A stretch of DNA of 44,472 nt from NCBI GenBank assembly GCA_002748055.1, contig PDRI01000025.1:1-44472 (forward strand), written 5' to 3'. Position numbers and translations under genes: made by a program. Positions 32,484-40,681 of the stretch are shown piece by piece (within the stretch, counting starts at the first letter, position 1; each line of letters opens with the position of its first letter). This DNA is from Bacteroidota bacterium. Lineage in GTDB: Bacteria > Bacteroidota > Bacteroidia > Bacteroidales > GCA-2748055. The notes under the pieces were generated by a model that was not told the origin of the DNA, searched no databases, and saw nothing but the letters and a program-made list of their open reading frames with translations.

Positions 32484-33822
32484 ACAGTAGTTCGGTGCAG
32501 GCAGATGGCAGGGTTCCGGTTCCGGCAGCCTTCAGTCCTCCGGCCCCGCCAGTTTTTGGTCCTCCGACTCCGCCAGCTGTCAGTCCTCCGGGGCCGCCAG
32601 CTGTTCGTCCTCCGGCCCCCATCTTCAGCAATCTTTCAACAGCCACTTCCTCGACAGCCTGGTCGGGATAGCCTCTCTCCCTGGCAAAGTGCAGAAATTT
32701 CATGATTCTGAACATGTTGAACCAGCGCCAGAAGCGGCCCGAAAAGGCCTCTGCGCTTGCCGCGTTTGCGCGCATCCGGGCAAGGGCGGCATCAAAACCC
32801 TGCAAGACCAGGAAATCGGACAGAATCGGCGACAGAGAGGGAAGGGGATTCCCTTTGTAGAGCCTCTCCCTGTCGGAAAAAAGGGGGTTCAGCATGGCAA
32901 AGGGGGCGGAATGATAACTGCGCAGGGGGGTGTGCAACTGCGCCCTCAGCGCCGGCCCGGTTCCGAAGGGCACCCGGTCTGAGGTACGGGACGAGGGGAC
33001 AACCCTTGTTCCGGTGCAGCTGTTAAAGCGGCCACGTTGTGCAATCTTCTGGATAAAGTAGAAGTCCTCTCCGCCCTGCCGGCGGTTCATGCCGCCCTCG
33101 AGGGCATAGACCTCTGCGCGCACGGCGAATGCAGATCCCAGGGTATGGTATGCGTGGGGGAAGCCGGTAGAGCGCAGCGACCAGAGATAGTAGCGAAGGT
33201 GAAGTTCGTAACGGGCAATGGCCAGATAGATTTCGGGGGGAAGGTCTTCACCAAACGGGTCCCCGGCGGCCTGAAGGGGGTGTTCGAAATAGATCGAACA
33301 GCCTTCGGTTTTGGATCCCTCTTCGCCAAAGAAATGCTGATGCAGGGCCTGCAGGTAGTTTTGATCCACGACGCTGTCCGCATCAAGGGAAACAATGAGT
33401 CCCCGGGGCTGCCCGATTTGGTCGAAGCGCCGGACTGCCTCATCCATGAGAATCTTCCGGGCGCTTCCGACCCCGGCCTCTTTCTTTCCGAAACCATGAT
33501 CGAGCCAGAGGTGGAAGTCGATGAAGGGATGGGGGTGGGCACGAATCCATTCCCGGGTTTCGAGCAGACAGCTTTGGTTAAGGGAAAGGACCTCTTCCCT
33601 GTCATCGGCCGCTGCGTTGATCAGGATGAGGACCTCGCAATGAAAGGAAGGCCTGTGCTGTGCCGGTCGTGTGCAGCTGTATAAAGAATCCAGGCATCTG
33701 TCGAGCCTGGCTTCTTTGTACACCGGTATGGTGACAATAACAGCTGTGTTTTCGCGGGGGGGCTGCCCGATTAGTTTGTTGCGCAGGGCGGCCTTTTGCA
33801 GGTAGCCTTCCCCGAAGCCCAC
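32413..33822 (-). CDS. Family 2-type glycosyltransferase with a glycine-rich repeat tail
   Basis: The 469-residue protein has a GT-A fold start (AVIVTIPVYKEARLDRCLDS), a metal-binding DAD in IVSLDADSVVDQNYL, and acceptor-side motifs (GGMNRRQGGEDFYFIQKI). It probably moves a sugar to a surface glycan or lipid acceptor; the sugar is unknown. No membrane span is obvious. Residues about 398-437 are four to five copies of an eight-residue Gly-rich unit (GGLTAGGV type) encoded by a 24-bp DNA repeat, which is not part of the enzyme fold. The start is GTG at 33822, whose G is the last base of the upstream stop (TAGTG). The 3' end overlaps the FtsB-like gene. Confidence 0.83.
   Translation of the reverse strand: MGFGEGYLQKAALRNKLIGQPPRENTAVIVTIPVYKEARLDRCLDSLYSCTRPAQHRPSFHCEVLILINAAADDREEVLSLNQSCLLETREWIRAHPHPFIDFHLWLDHGFGKKEAGVGSARKILMDEAVRRFDQIGQPRGLIVSLDADSVVDQNYLQALHQHFFGEEGSKTEGCSIYFEHPLQAAGDPFGEDLPPEIYLAIARYELHLRYYLWSLRSTGFPHAYHTLGSAFAVRAEVYALEGGMNRRQGGEDFYFIQKIAQRGRFNSCTGTRVVPSSRTSDRVPFGTGPALRAQLHTPLRSYHSAPFAMLNPLFSDRERLYKGNPLPSLSPILSDFLVLQGFDAALARMRANAASAEAFSGRFWRWFNMFRIMKFLHFARERGYPDQAVEEVAVERLLKMGAGGRTAGGPGGLTAGGVGGPKTGGAGGLKAAGTGTLPSACTELLSIYRHLDRLPVPPPGTHPHPLFS
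32511..32630. repeat. 24-bp coding minisatellite in the glycosyltransferase gene
   Basis: GTCCTCCG recurs exactly every 24 bases at 32535, 32559, 32583 and 32607, with a worn fifth unit to the left. Because 24 is a multiple of three, changes in copy number keep the glycosyltransferase frame and only lengthen or shorten its Gly-rich tail. Confidence 0.8.
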
Positions 33823-34439
33823 TACTTACTCTCTTCGGTTTCGCTGGTGTATTTCTCATTCAGCCCGTCCACTACATCGTCTGTAATATCGAAGGACCTG
33901 GCGCCATAGATCAGGTTTCCCCCGAAGGAGTAGGAATAGACGTAGTGGTAGCCTTTGGCCTCGCTGAGTTCGGCCACATACTGCTCAATCATATCGAGCA
34001 TCTTTCTGTTTTTTACCAGTCCTTCTTCCTGGAGTTGAGCCATGTACTGGTTCTGCAGTACCTGGAGATTCTGCTCCTCGGAGGCCAGCTGCTCCTCCAG
34101 CTGTTTGGCTTCGTTACGGGTCACCAGTCCACGCTGGATCTTGTACTTGGCATCCTGTACACTCTGGTAAAAGTTTTCGGTTTTACCGGCAAAGTCGGTT
34201 TCCAGTTGGGTCTGCTTCTGGCCAAGTTCCTGCTGGTATTCGAAATAGAGGTTCCAGTTGGCCATCACAGAATCCATATTGAAATAGGCAATCCTGATGT
34301 CTGAAGCTTCAATGCCTGCAGATGAGCTGTCGGCCGTTCCGGTGCTCTCTTTTTGCGTTCCATCCGAGAAGTGAAGGATGAACAGAACAACAACGGCTGC
34401 TGTGAGGAGGGCTGTACTTACAATGTTTCCAGTTTTCAT
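33822..34439 (-). CDS. OmpH/Skp-family periplasmic protein
   Basis: The protein has 205 residues. A basic N terminus and a hydrophobic segment (IVSTALLTAAVVVLFILHF) act as a signal or membrane anchor. The body starts with the family's IRIAYFNMDSVMANWNLYFE and continues as a long charged coiled coil (about residues 85-160) to a C-terminal DITDDVVDGLNEKY. Skp-type chaperones hold unfolded outer-membrane proteins in the periplasm. The longer-than-usual hydrophobic segment suggests it may stay membrane-tethered. I use ATG 34439. The glycosyltransferase starts within its stop codon. Confidence 0.83.
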   Translation of the reverse strand: MKTGNIVSTALLTAAVVVLFILHFSDGTQKESTGTADSSSAGIEASDIRIAYFNMDSVMANWNLYFEYQQELGQKQTQLETDFAGKTENFYQSVQDAKYKIQRGLVTRNEAKQLEEQLASEEQNLQVLQNQYMAQLQEEGLVKNRKMLDMIEQYVAELSEAKGYHYVYSYSFGGNLIYGARSFDITDDVVDGLNEKYTSETEESK

Positions 34440-34469
34440 CTTGATCGATATGCTTTGTTTGTCGGGCAA

Positions 34470-34477
34470 CAAATATA
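34470..34477 (-). promoter_or_regulatory. -7 box for the OmpH/Skp-like gene
   Basis: On the minus strand the sequence reads TATATTTG, an exact TAnnTTTG match, 30 bases before the ATG at 34439. No clear -33 element is seen. The remainder of the 145-bp gap to 34584 shows nothing else that I recognise. Confidence 0.5.
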
Positions 34478-34584
34478 GCAGAAAAGTTTAAATCGGACGC
34501 TGATATTCATGGACTTCCTGACATAAAGAACGGATCAACGTAAGCCGTGTCCCCCCTCCCGTTTCTAAACAGGGCATCGTAGGT

Positions 34585-35712
34585 TCAGGGGAGGGGGGCC
34601 TTTTCCTTCAGCGGGTAGTCTTTCCGATAGTAAAGGGCTGTTTCCCGAATAACACTTTCCAGGTCCTGAAGGGGCCGGCCAAGTGCCTTACTTAGTTTTT
34701 CGCCGGAAAAACGGGAGGTGGTAAATGCCGAGCGGGCCTGTTCCCGTGTAATGTGCCTGGGCAGGCCAAAGAGGCTCAGGAAGGCATCGAGGCCTGCAAG
34801 GATGCTCAGCTGCCGGGCCGAGACCGACCGGAATGGTCTATCCATTCCGAGGGCAGAGGCGATTTGTTCAAAGACCTCTTTGTAGGAGGCATTTGCGGCA
34901 TTTACGATGAAGCGTTCACCCGTAAGCCCTTGTGCTGAAAGCCAGATCATGGCTGAAACCACATCTTTTACCCCCACAAAGCCCGTGGTACCGGGAGTGG
35001 CGTATCGAAGCCCCCCGGCCACCCGGTGGAAGATGGACGAGCTGCCTCCTTTTGTCCAGAAACCGGGGCCGAGAATGACTGTCGGATTAACGATGGCAGC
35101 GGGCAGGCCTTCCTCAATCGCACGCCAGACCTCCATCTCCGACATGAACTTTGAGTGTCCGTAGGCGGAGCTGTCTTTTTCCCGGGACCAGATCATGCTT
35201 TCATTGGCCGGGATATCATCGGGTGAGGAACCGATGGCCGATGAAGAGGATACGTGGAGGAAGTGCTCAAAGCCATTGTTGAAAGCCGCATCCAGCATGT
35301 TGATGGTGCTGTTGAGATTGAAATGGAGCATGGGCTTTCTTTGGGCCCTCTCGAAGCTGACCATGCCGGCACAGTGGAAGGCGCGTTTTCCTCCGGCCAG
35401 CGCTTCCCTCAGATCGAAGGGGTCGAGCAGGTTGCAATCCCGCCATTCGATCTGTTCGAAAAGCGCACTGTCGCCGTAGTAATCAAAGACCTGTTTTACT
35501 CCGGTCAGATCGGCGCTGCTGCGTTTGAGGGCCCTCACCGGCCGGCCTTCGGAGAGCAGGGCATGTAGCAGATGGGAACCCAGAAAGCCGCTTGCACCGC
35601 TGACCACGTTCAGGCCCTTTGGCTTGTCCGGGCTTTTCTCAACACCCGGTCTCTTTGAGGCCCGCATCTCCTTCGGCCTGTCCGGGCTCTTTGTTTGTTT
35701 CGTGCTGCTCAT
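34585..35712 (-). CDS. NAD(P)-dependent epimerase/dehydratase-family SDR
   Basis: The 375-residue extended short-chain dehydrogenase has the nucleotide motif GASGFLG at residues 39-45, the conserved HVSSSSAIGS strand and the catalytic Tyr and Lys in SSAYGHSKFMSE. It belongs to the broad group that includes dihydroflavonol-4-reductase-like and sugar epimerase enzymes; substrate unknown. Residues 1-33 before the fold are a charged, repeated sequence (SPDRPK and SPDKPK, 18 residues apart) with no counterpart in most relatives. The ATG overlaps the stop of the upstream sugar transferase gene by four bases (ATGA), so a role in surface polysaccharide or lipid-linked sugar supply is likely. Confidence 0.82.
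   Translation of the reverse strand: MSSTKQTKSPDRPKEMRASKRPGVEKSPDKPKGLNVVSGASGFLGSHLLHALLSEGRPVRALKRSSADLTGVKQVFDYYGDSALFEQIEWRDCNLLDPFDLREALAGGKRAFHCAGMVSFERAQRKPMLHFNLNSTINMLDAAFNNGFEHFLHVSSSSAIGSSPDDIPANESMIWSREKDSSAYGHSKFMSEMEVWRAIEEGLPAAIVNPTVILGPGFWTKGGSSSIFHRVAGGLRYATPGTTGFVGVKDVVSAMIWLSAQGLTGERFIVNAANASYKEVFEQIASALGMDRPFRSVSARQLSILAGLDAFLSLFGLPRHITREQARSAFTTSRFSGEKLSKALGRPLQDLESVIRETALYYRKDYPLKEKAPLP
35621..35691. repeat. In-frame 54-bp spaced duplication in the SDR 5' region
   Basis: Two 17-base segments (GGCTTGTCCGGGCTTTT at 35621 and GGCCTGTCCGGGCTCTT at 35675) match at 15 of 17 positions and are 54 bases, or 18 codons, apart. Together they create the repeated N-terminal extension of the SDR. 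Between them lies CCGGG-N12-CCCGG, a short inverted repeat. Confidence 0.6.
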
Positions 35713-37232
35713 GCCGACCTTGCCCTTTTAAAGAGGATGTTGCAGATGGCCATCCAGAAATAGCGGCACTGGGTGCGGAGGGGGTGTTTCTCGAAGGACT
35801 CAAGATAGCGCATCTCAGAGTCCTGTATTTCGTCCAGGGTTTTGGGTAAATCGGCGTAGAAAGGCGGGATGAGGCCGGGTTTGTACTTTACCCGTTTCTC
35901 CTGCAATTCCTTGGAATAGAGGCTGAAATAATGCGCACTTATGGGGCGTACACCCACAAGCTTCAGATCGCCCCGAAACAGATTAATGATCATCGGAATT
36001 TCATCGATCCAGAAGCGGCGCAGCACAGCCCGTGACGGGGAGATGCGAAAATCGTGCCTGAACTTTCCTCCGGCATCCAGCCGGTTTTGTTTGTGGACAT
36101 AGTCCTGCAGGTATTCGGCAAAAGGGTACATGGTTCGCAGCTTGTAGACCTTGATGATCTTCCCTCCCTTGCCCACTCGTTTCAGCGAGATAAAGGGACC
36201 ATAGGTCGGGTTAATATCAAAGGCCGGGGCTTTGACCCGGCGGACATGGAAGAAATAGCTTCCATTGATGAAGCGGTCCTCTACCACCTCGAATCCACAG
36301 GCATAGAGCCGTCCAAGTACCTCGGCCCGGGTCAGCACCCGGTTATTTCCGCGGGTCAGGAAGAAGTAAATGCCACGCGTGGGATAGAACTTTGGGAACA
36401 CCCTTTTAATGATGTAGTCGACGGTGTAGGCCATCCAGTTAAGCACGGGAGGGTACTTTCGGAGGATGCGCTTTTTCCGCAGGTTGGATGTTTCGGCACA
36501 GCCGATGAAACTCCCTCCGTTGGACAGTTTGTGATTTACCGCTTCGAAGAAACGGGTGAGCTGCCGGATATCGTTGATACGTTGGATATTGACAATGGTA
36601 TTGAAGTGCTTGTCGGGCTGGTTGAGAATATTGAAACGGGTTGCGGTGGAGATGATCAGGTTTTTTCGGTCGCTCAGATCGACGCGTTCCTCAATATAGC
36701 GGGCCCCTTTGTCTCCGCACTCCTCTGCAATGGCCTGTCGCAGCATTCCGGTATCGTTTCGCAGCGCGCTATGCACCACTGCTTGCCGTATCCGTCGCTT
36801 ATCGGAGGCTGTCGGAGGTTGTTCAAGGAAGGCCGAGGCAGCATCGTATTCCTGGGAGGCGATGAGGTAGGTGTAGAGGGTGAAAAAGGCCATTTCTACC
36901 ATGGTGGCCACCCCGAAGGTGCCAAAGACCATCATTCTCGAATAGTAGGTCGTGTTAAAGGCGTAGATGATGAAAGAGACGAAGGCCAGGGCCAGGAGGT
37001 TTGGATAGATAATTTTGCGCAGAAGGAAGGTCGGCTTCTCGCGTCGTCCGATATGGTATTTCTTCAGGTAAAAAGAACTCCAAATCCAGAGAAAGAGTAT
37101 GACTCCGAATCCCAGGAGGTATTTTGTCGACAGGTAGGACACCATTACAGGCTTCATGGAAGCCATCAGCATAAAGGCTCCGGAAAAGATGAAAAGGTCA
37201 ATAATAATTAGGCCAGCCCGGGGACGGTTCAT
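35709..37232 (-). CDS. Polyprenyl-phosphate sugar phosphotransferase with a central methyltransferase-like segment
   Basis: This protein of about 508 residues has three parts. Four membrane spans come first (for example LIIIDLFIFSGAFMLMASM and VILFLWIWSSFYL). A central soluble segment, residues about 185-340, resembles the late half of a SAM methyltransferase fold (FFEAVNHKLSNGGSFIGCAE) but has no visible SAM-binding glycine loop. The C-terminal bacterial sugar transferase domain, from about residue 345, has KVYKLRTM, FWIDEIPMIINLFRGDLKL and VGVRP. The last domain moves a sugar phosphate to undecaprenyl phosphate, starting surface glycan synthesis. I start at ATG 37232, which precedes the first span as in relatives; a GTG at 37295 is in frame. 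The SDR gene is translationally coupled. Confidence 0.83.
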   Translation of the reverse strand: MNRPRAGLIIIDLFIFSGAFMLMASMKPVMVSYLSTKYLLGFGVILFLWIWSSFYLKKYHIGRREKPTFLLRKIIYPNLLALAFVSFIIYAFNTTYYSRMMVFGTFGVATMVEMAFFTLYTYLIASQEYDAASAFLEQPPTASDKRRIRQAVVHSALRNDTGMLRQAIAEECGDKGARYIEERVDLSDRKNLIISTATRFNILNQPDKHFNTIVNIQRINDIRQLTRFFEAVNHKLSNGGSFIGCAETSNLRKKRILRKYPPVLNWMAYTVDYIIKRVFPKFYPTRGIYFFLTRGNNRVLTRAEVLGRLYACGFEVVEDRFINGSYFFHVRRVKAPAFDINPTYGPFISLKRVGKGGKIIKVYKLRTMYPFAEYLQDYVHKQNRLDAGGKFRHDFRISPSRAVLRRFWIDEIPMIINLFRGDLKLVGVRPISAHYFSLYSKELQEKRVKYKPGLIPPFYADLPKTLDEIQDSEMRYLESFEKHPLRTQCRYFWMAICNILFKRARSA

Positions 37233-37347
37233 GTAAGGTTTAATATGGCGTGAAAATATAAAGAATTCTTCAATCTGGGGTTCGAAAATATTCACGGAGT
37301 GCTTCCGCGGAAGCGAAGGGGAAGGATAATTTCCTATCTTCGTAAGT

Positions 37348-38142
37348 ATGAAGCAGATCTATAGTCTTGCTCTCAGGGCTGCCCTGGAGGCAGGGACCGA
37401 AATCCTGAAGGTCTATGTGGGGAATGAGCCGGAGCTGGAGTTGAAGCCCGATGACAGTCCGCTTACCCTGGCCGATCGCCTGGCTCATGCCCGGATCGCT
37501 TCTGTGCTGGAACCGACAGGTATTCCGCTCCTAAGTGAGGAAGGAAGGGACAGGCCTTATGCAGAAAGGCGGTCCTGGAAGCAGTTCTGGCTGGTTGATC
37601 CGCTCGACGGCACAAAGGAGTTTCTGAAACGGAATGGGGAATTTACGGTGAACATTGCGCTTATCGAAGATGGCGTGCCCGTTTTTGGAGTGGTCTATGC
37701 CCCGGTGATCGAAACCCTGTTTGTGGGGATCACCGGACAGGGTGCATGGCGCTGCACCCAGAGCCGTTATTTCGATCAGGCCCTCGACTACCTGCTGCAG
37801 TTTGCTGAAGCCCTGCCTTTGGAAGGGGACGGGGACAAGTGCTTCAGGGTAGTGGCCAGCCGTTCGCACTACAATGAAGAAACCGCAGCCTTTGTGAAAC
37901 AGCTCGATCATGACGGACGCCCCCTGGTGCTGGTCAGCAAGGGAAGCTCCCTCAAACTGTGTATGGTTGCTACAGGTGAAGCTGATGCATATCCGCGCCT
38001 GGGCCCGACCATGGAGTGGGATACAGCCGCCGCCCATGCTGTGGTGAGGGCGGCCGGGAAAGAGGTGCTGCAGATTGAAACAGGAGAGGAACTCAGCTAC
38101 AATAAGGAATCATTGCTCAATCCTTTTTTCCTCGTGAAATAG
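37348..38142 (+). CDS. cysQ: 3'(2'),5'-bisphosphate nucleotidase CysQ
   Basis: The 264-residue inositol-monophosphatase-fold enzyme removes the 3' phosphate of PAP, the waste product of PAPS use. Metal ligands are visible: E64 in LLSEEGRD, D84 and D87 in WLVDPLDGTKEF, and the late aspartate in MEWDTAAAHAVV. The length is normal. A weak promoter-like TATCTTCG lies five bases before the ATG. In many Bacteroidota cysQ adjoins cysC, cysD and cysN; here cysC is 2 kb away on the other strand, with a sigma module between them. Confidence 0.93.
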   Translation: MKQIYSLALRAALEAGTEILKVYVGNEPELELKPDDSPLTLADRLAHARIASVLEPTGIPLLSEEGRDRPYAERRSWKQFWLVDPLDGTKEFLKRNGEFTVNIALIEDGVPVFGVVYAPVIETLFVGITGQGAWRCTQSRYFDQALDYLLQFAEALPLEGDGDKCFRVVASRSHYNEETAAFVKQLDHDGRPLVLVSKGSSLKLCMVATGEADAYPRLGPTMEWDTAAAHAVVRAAGKEVLQIETGEELSYNKESLLNPFFLVK

Positions 38143-38213
38143 GTCCGGGCAGGAAATAATGGATGGGCTGCAACTATTTTGGCGCAGGGCAGGTCATCAA
38201 AGCATTAGCATGC

Positions 38214-38771
38214 ATGAATGATGAGAAGGACATAGTTCAGGGATGCATTAAAGGAAGGGCCCGTGCTCAGAGGGAACTGTTTGAACGCTATGGGCCCCTG
38301 ATGCTGGGCCTTTGCCGCAGGTATGCCGAAAGCATTGAAGAAGCCGAAGACATTATGCAGGAGGGATTCGTGAAAATCTTTCTCCACATTGATGCCTTTA
38401 AAGGGGATGGCTCACTAGTGGCCTGGATGAGAAGGATTATGATCAACACCTCGATTACCTACTATCATAAAATGCGAAAACACCGGTATCACGAGGACCT
38501 GGATGAAATTGGAGACAGAAGGCTGGATGGGGTCGGGTGGGAAGAATCGGCTTTTACGCGCGACGAGCTGATGGAGTTGATTGAAAAGATGCCTGAGGGC
38601 TATCGTATGGTGTTCATGCTCTATGCCATTGAAGGCTATAAGCACAGAGAGATTGCAGAGCTGTTGCAGATCGACGAGAATACGAGCAAATCGCAGTATA
38701 GCAGAGCGAGGCGCTGGCTGCAAAGCAGGTTAGAAAAACTACAGGAAATAAAGACGCCGGGATATGAGTAA
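38214..38771 (+). CDS. ECF-type RNA polymerase sigma factor
   Basis: This 185-residue sigma factor has region 2 near residues 20-90 (SIEEAEDIMQEGFVKIFLHI, then VAWMRRIMINTSITYYHKMR) and region 4 near 120-175 (MPEGYRMVFMLYAIEGYKHR, then LLQIDENTSKSQYSRARRWL). I take ATG 38214, which gives the usual NDEKDIVQGCIKG opening; ATG 38163 is in frame and would add 17 residues. The next gene starts eight bases before this stop (ATGAGTAA), so the sigma factor and its neighbour are translated as a pair, the arrangement expected for a sigma and its regulator. Confidence 0.9.
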   Translation: MNDEKDIVQGCIKGRARAQRELFERYGPLMLGLCRRYAESIEEAEDIMQEGFVKIFLHIDAFKGDGSLVAWMRRIMINTSITYYHKMRKHRYHEDLDEIGDRRLDGVGWEESAFTRDELMELIEKMPEGYRMVFMLYAIEGYKHREIAELLQIDENTSKSQYSRARRWLQSRLEKLQEIKTPGYE

Positions 38772-40053
38772 GCGCTTCAATGTGGAGGAATTGTTCAGGG
38801 AGAAGCTCGGACAGCAGAAGCTGACCCCCTCGGCCGGGATGTTCGATCAGATCAGGCGGCAATGGCGATGGAAACAGTTTTTCCGCTTTAATCCGGCCCG
38901 TCTGAACATTTACTATGTGGCTGTGGCACTGCTTGGAGGAAGCATTCTTTTGACGGCCTTGCCGGGTCCTGAGGAGCCGGGGACCGAACGGAACAAGCCC
39001 CCCGATCGCAGGCAGGCGGAAGGTACAGCCGGAGTGCAGGGATGGGGAAATGAAAGCGCAGTCCCGGAATCCGCGGATGCTTCCCCGGCCGAAGCAGCTG
39101 CATCCCGGCCATCCCTTTCTTCCGACCCCTGGGGAGCGGAAGGCCGGACAGCTGAGAACCACCCAGCCGGCAAATCCCATGCTCAGTCATCCGACCGTCG
39201 GTCTGAAAGTCGTGTTCATGATTCTGCCCCGGGGGGAGCGGTCCCTGCAATTCAGGACGACGACAGGGAAGAAGGCCGGGAGGCCGGCTGGAACGCCAGG
39301 CAGGAATCAGGTGTCGGGGAGATGCAGCCAAATGCGGAACGGCCCGAAAGTGCGGGGGGGACAATGAGCCATGATAAAACGGAAGGCACGGAGCTTCCGC
39401 TTGTAAAGGATGCGGCCGGGGACCGGGAGGAGTCCCGCTCTTTGGCCGGACTGAAAGCAGATTTTCGTTTTGGAGAAGAGTTTAGGGGAAGCGATGGCTA
39501 TGCCTGGATGCTGGTCGAGAACCTGACACGTGGAGGGAGCAGTTATGAGTGGAGCCTTTGCGATGCAGAAGGCCAGGTTAGCAGCCAATGGCATTCAGGG
39601 GATTTTCAGCCCGAGATCAGGCTGCGTGATCTGAGTGGAAGGCAAGTTGCGCTCAGGCTGGTGGCCGGGGATGAAGCCGGTGAATCCGATACACTGATCA
39701 GGAAAATCCCCGTAGTAATCAACTCTTCAGCTATTCGGGTGAAATATCCCAATGCCTTTAGTCCGAATCCGACCGGGCCCGGAGACGGCTTTTATCAGCC
39801 CCAACAGTTTCGGCGCGATTTGTTCCATCCCCTGTTTTTCCAAACCCCGGTGGACTATCAACTGCAAATCTATTCCCGAAGGGGACAGTTGGTATTCGAG
39901 ACCCATGATCCCTACCAGGGCTGGGATGGCTACATTCAGCAGCAAAGGGCTGCGGGAGGTGTCTATATCTGGATGGCAAAGGGTCGTTGGAGCGACGGAA
40001 AGCGCTTTAGCGACCAGGGAGACCTGACCCTGATCTGGAAAGAGATCTGGTAA
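38764..40053 (+). CDS. Membrane-tethered anti-sigma-like protein with a T9SS type B (gliding-associated) C-terminal domain
   Basis: This 429-residue protein is unusual in architecture. Residues 1-47 resemble the cytoplasmic tail of Bacteroidota anti-sigma proteins (VEELFREKLGQQKLTPSAGM). One membrane span follows at about 48-66 (NIYYVAVALLGGSILLTAL). Then come about 160 residues of low-complexity, charged linker, a beta domain from residue 230 (LKADFRFGEEF) that looks PKD-like, and from residue 326 a gliding-motility-associated C-terminal domain: YPNAFSPNPTGPGDGFYQP, then LQIYSRRGQLVFET, then GWDGYIQQQ and GGVYIWMAKGRW. That domain normally marks secreted T9SS type B cargo, but here no cleavable signal peptide precedes it and the linkage to a sigma factor is direct. 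It should sit in the inner membrane with its domain outside the cytoplasm. Confidence 0.8.
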   Translation: MSKRFNVEELFREKLGQQKLTPSAGMFDQIRRQWRWKQFFRFNPARLNIYYVAVALLGGSILLTALPGPEEPGTERNKPPDRRQAEGTAGVQGWGNESAVPESADASPAEAAASRPSLSSDPWGAEGRTAENHPAGKSHAQSSDRRSESRVHDSAPGGAVPAIQDDDREEGREAGWNARQESGVGEMQPNAERPESAGGTMSHDKTEGTELPLVKDAAGDREESRSLAGLKADFRFGEEFRGSDGYAWMLVENLTRGGSSYEWSLCDAEGQVSSQWHSGDFQPEIRLRDLSGRQVALRLVAGDEAGESDTLIRKIPVVINSSAIRVKYPNAFSPNPTGPGDGFYQPQQFRRDLFHPLFFQTPVDYQLQIYSRRGQLVFETHDPYQGWDGYIQQQRAAGGVYIWMAKGRWSDGKRFSDQGDLTLIWKEIW

Positions 40054-40065
40054 ATCCCAACTGGT

Positions 40066-40665
40066 TTAGAGGGTGATGCGGTCGGCAATGGCCTTGAACA
40101 CGATGTCGACCGAGTCCTTTATGCTGGTGACAGAGGTGTCAATCTCCAAATACGGGTTTTTGGGTGCTTCGAAGGGAGCAGAAATGCCCGTAAAGTTTGG
40201 AATCTCCCCTGTACGGGCCTTCTTGTAGAGCCCCTTAACATCGCGCTTTTCACAGACTTCCAGTGGTGGATTCAGGAAAACCTCGATAAAGTCGTTCTCC
40301 CCGATAATATTCCGGGCCATGTTGCGGATCTGGTCGGTCGGACTGATAAAGGAACAGATGGTGATCATGCCAGTGTTGATCAGCAGTTTGGAAACCTCGG
40401 CAATGCGACGGATGTTCTCCAGACGGTCGCTTTCCGAAAAGCCCAGATTGTTGCTGATGCCCGTTCGGATGTTGTCGCCATCGAGGACCTGACAGAAAAA
40501 GCGGCGGAAGAAAAGCTCCTTTTCGAGGTTGGAAGCCAGGGTGGTTTTGCCCGAGCCGGAGAGGCCGGTGAACCAAATGACTTTGGCACTTTGCCGGAGG
40601 ATTTCCTCCTTGACCTTGCGGTCGTAGATGCGGTCGAATACGGGGTAGATGTTCTTAGCTGCCAT
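40066..40665 (-). CDS. cysC: Adenylylsulfate kinase CysC
   Basis: The 199-residue kinase phosphorylates adenylylsulfate (APS) to PAPS. The P-loop GLSGSGKTT is at residues 34-42, followed by the family's DGDNIRTGISNNLGFSESDR and ENIRRIAEVSKLL blocks, then SFISPTDQIR and the GLYKKARTGEIPNFTGISAP segment. Length and motifs are complete. It is the last gene of a minus-strand run with the Wzi-like barrel (16 bp gap) and LarA-family genes. No cysD or cysN (ATP sulfurylase) is in the window, so APS must come from elsewhere in the genome. Confidence 0.94.
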   Translation of the reverse strand: MAAKNIYPVFDRIYDRKVKEEILRQSAKVIWFTGLSGSGKTTLASNLEKELFFRRFFCQVLDGDNIRTGISNNLGFSESDRLENIRRIAEVSKLLINTGMITICSFISPTDQIRNMARNIIGENDFIEVFLNPPLEVCEKRDVKGLYKKARTGEIPNFTGISAPFEAPKNPYLEIDTSVTSIKDSVDIVFKAIADRITL

Positions 40666-40681
40666 TTCGCGAAGTTAAGGA

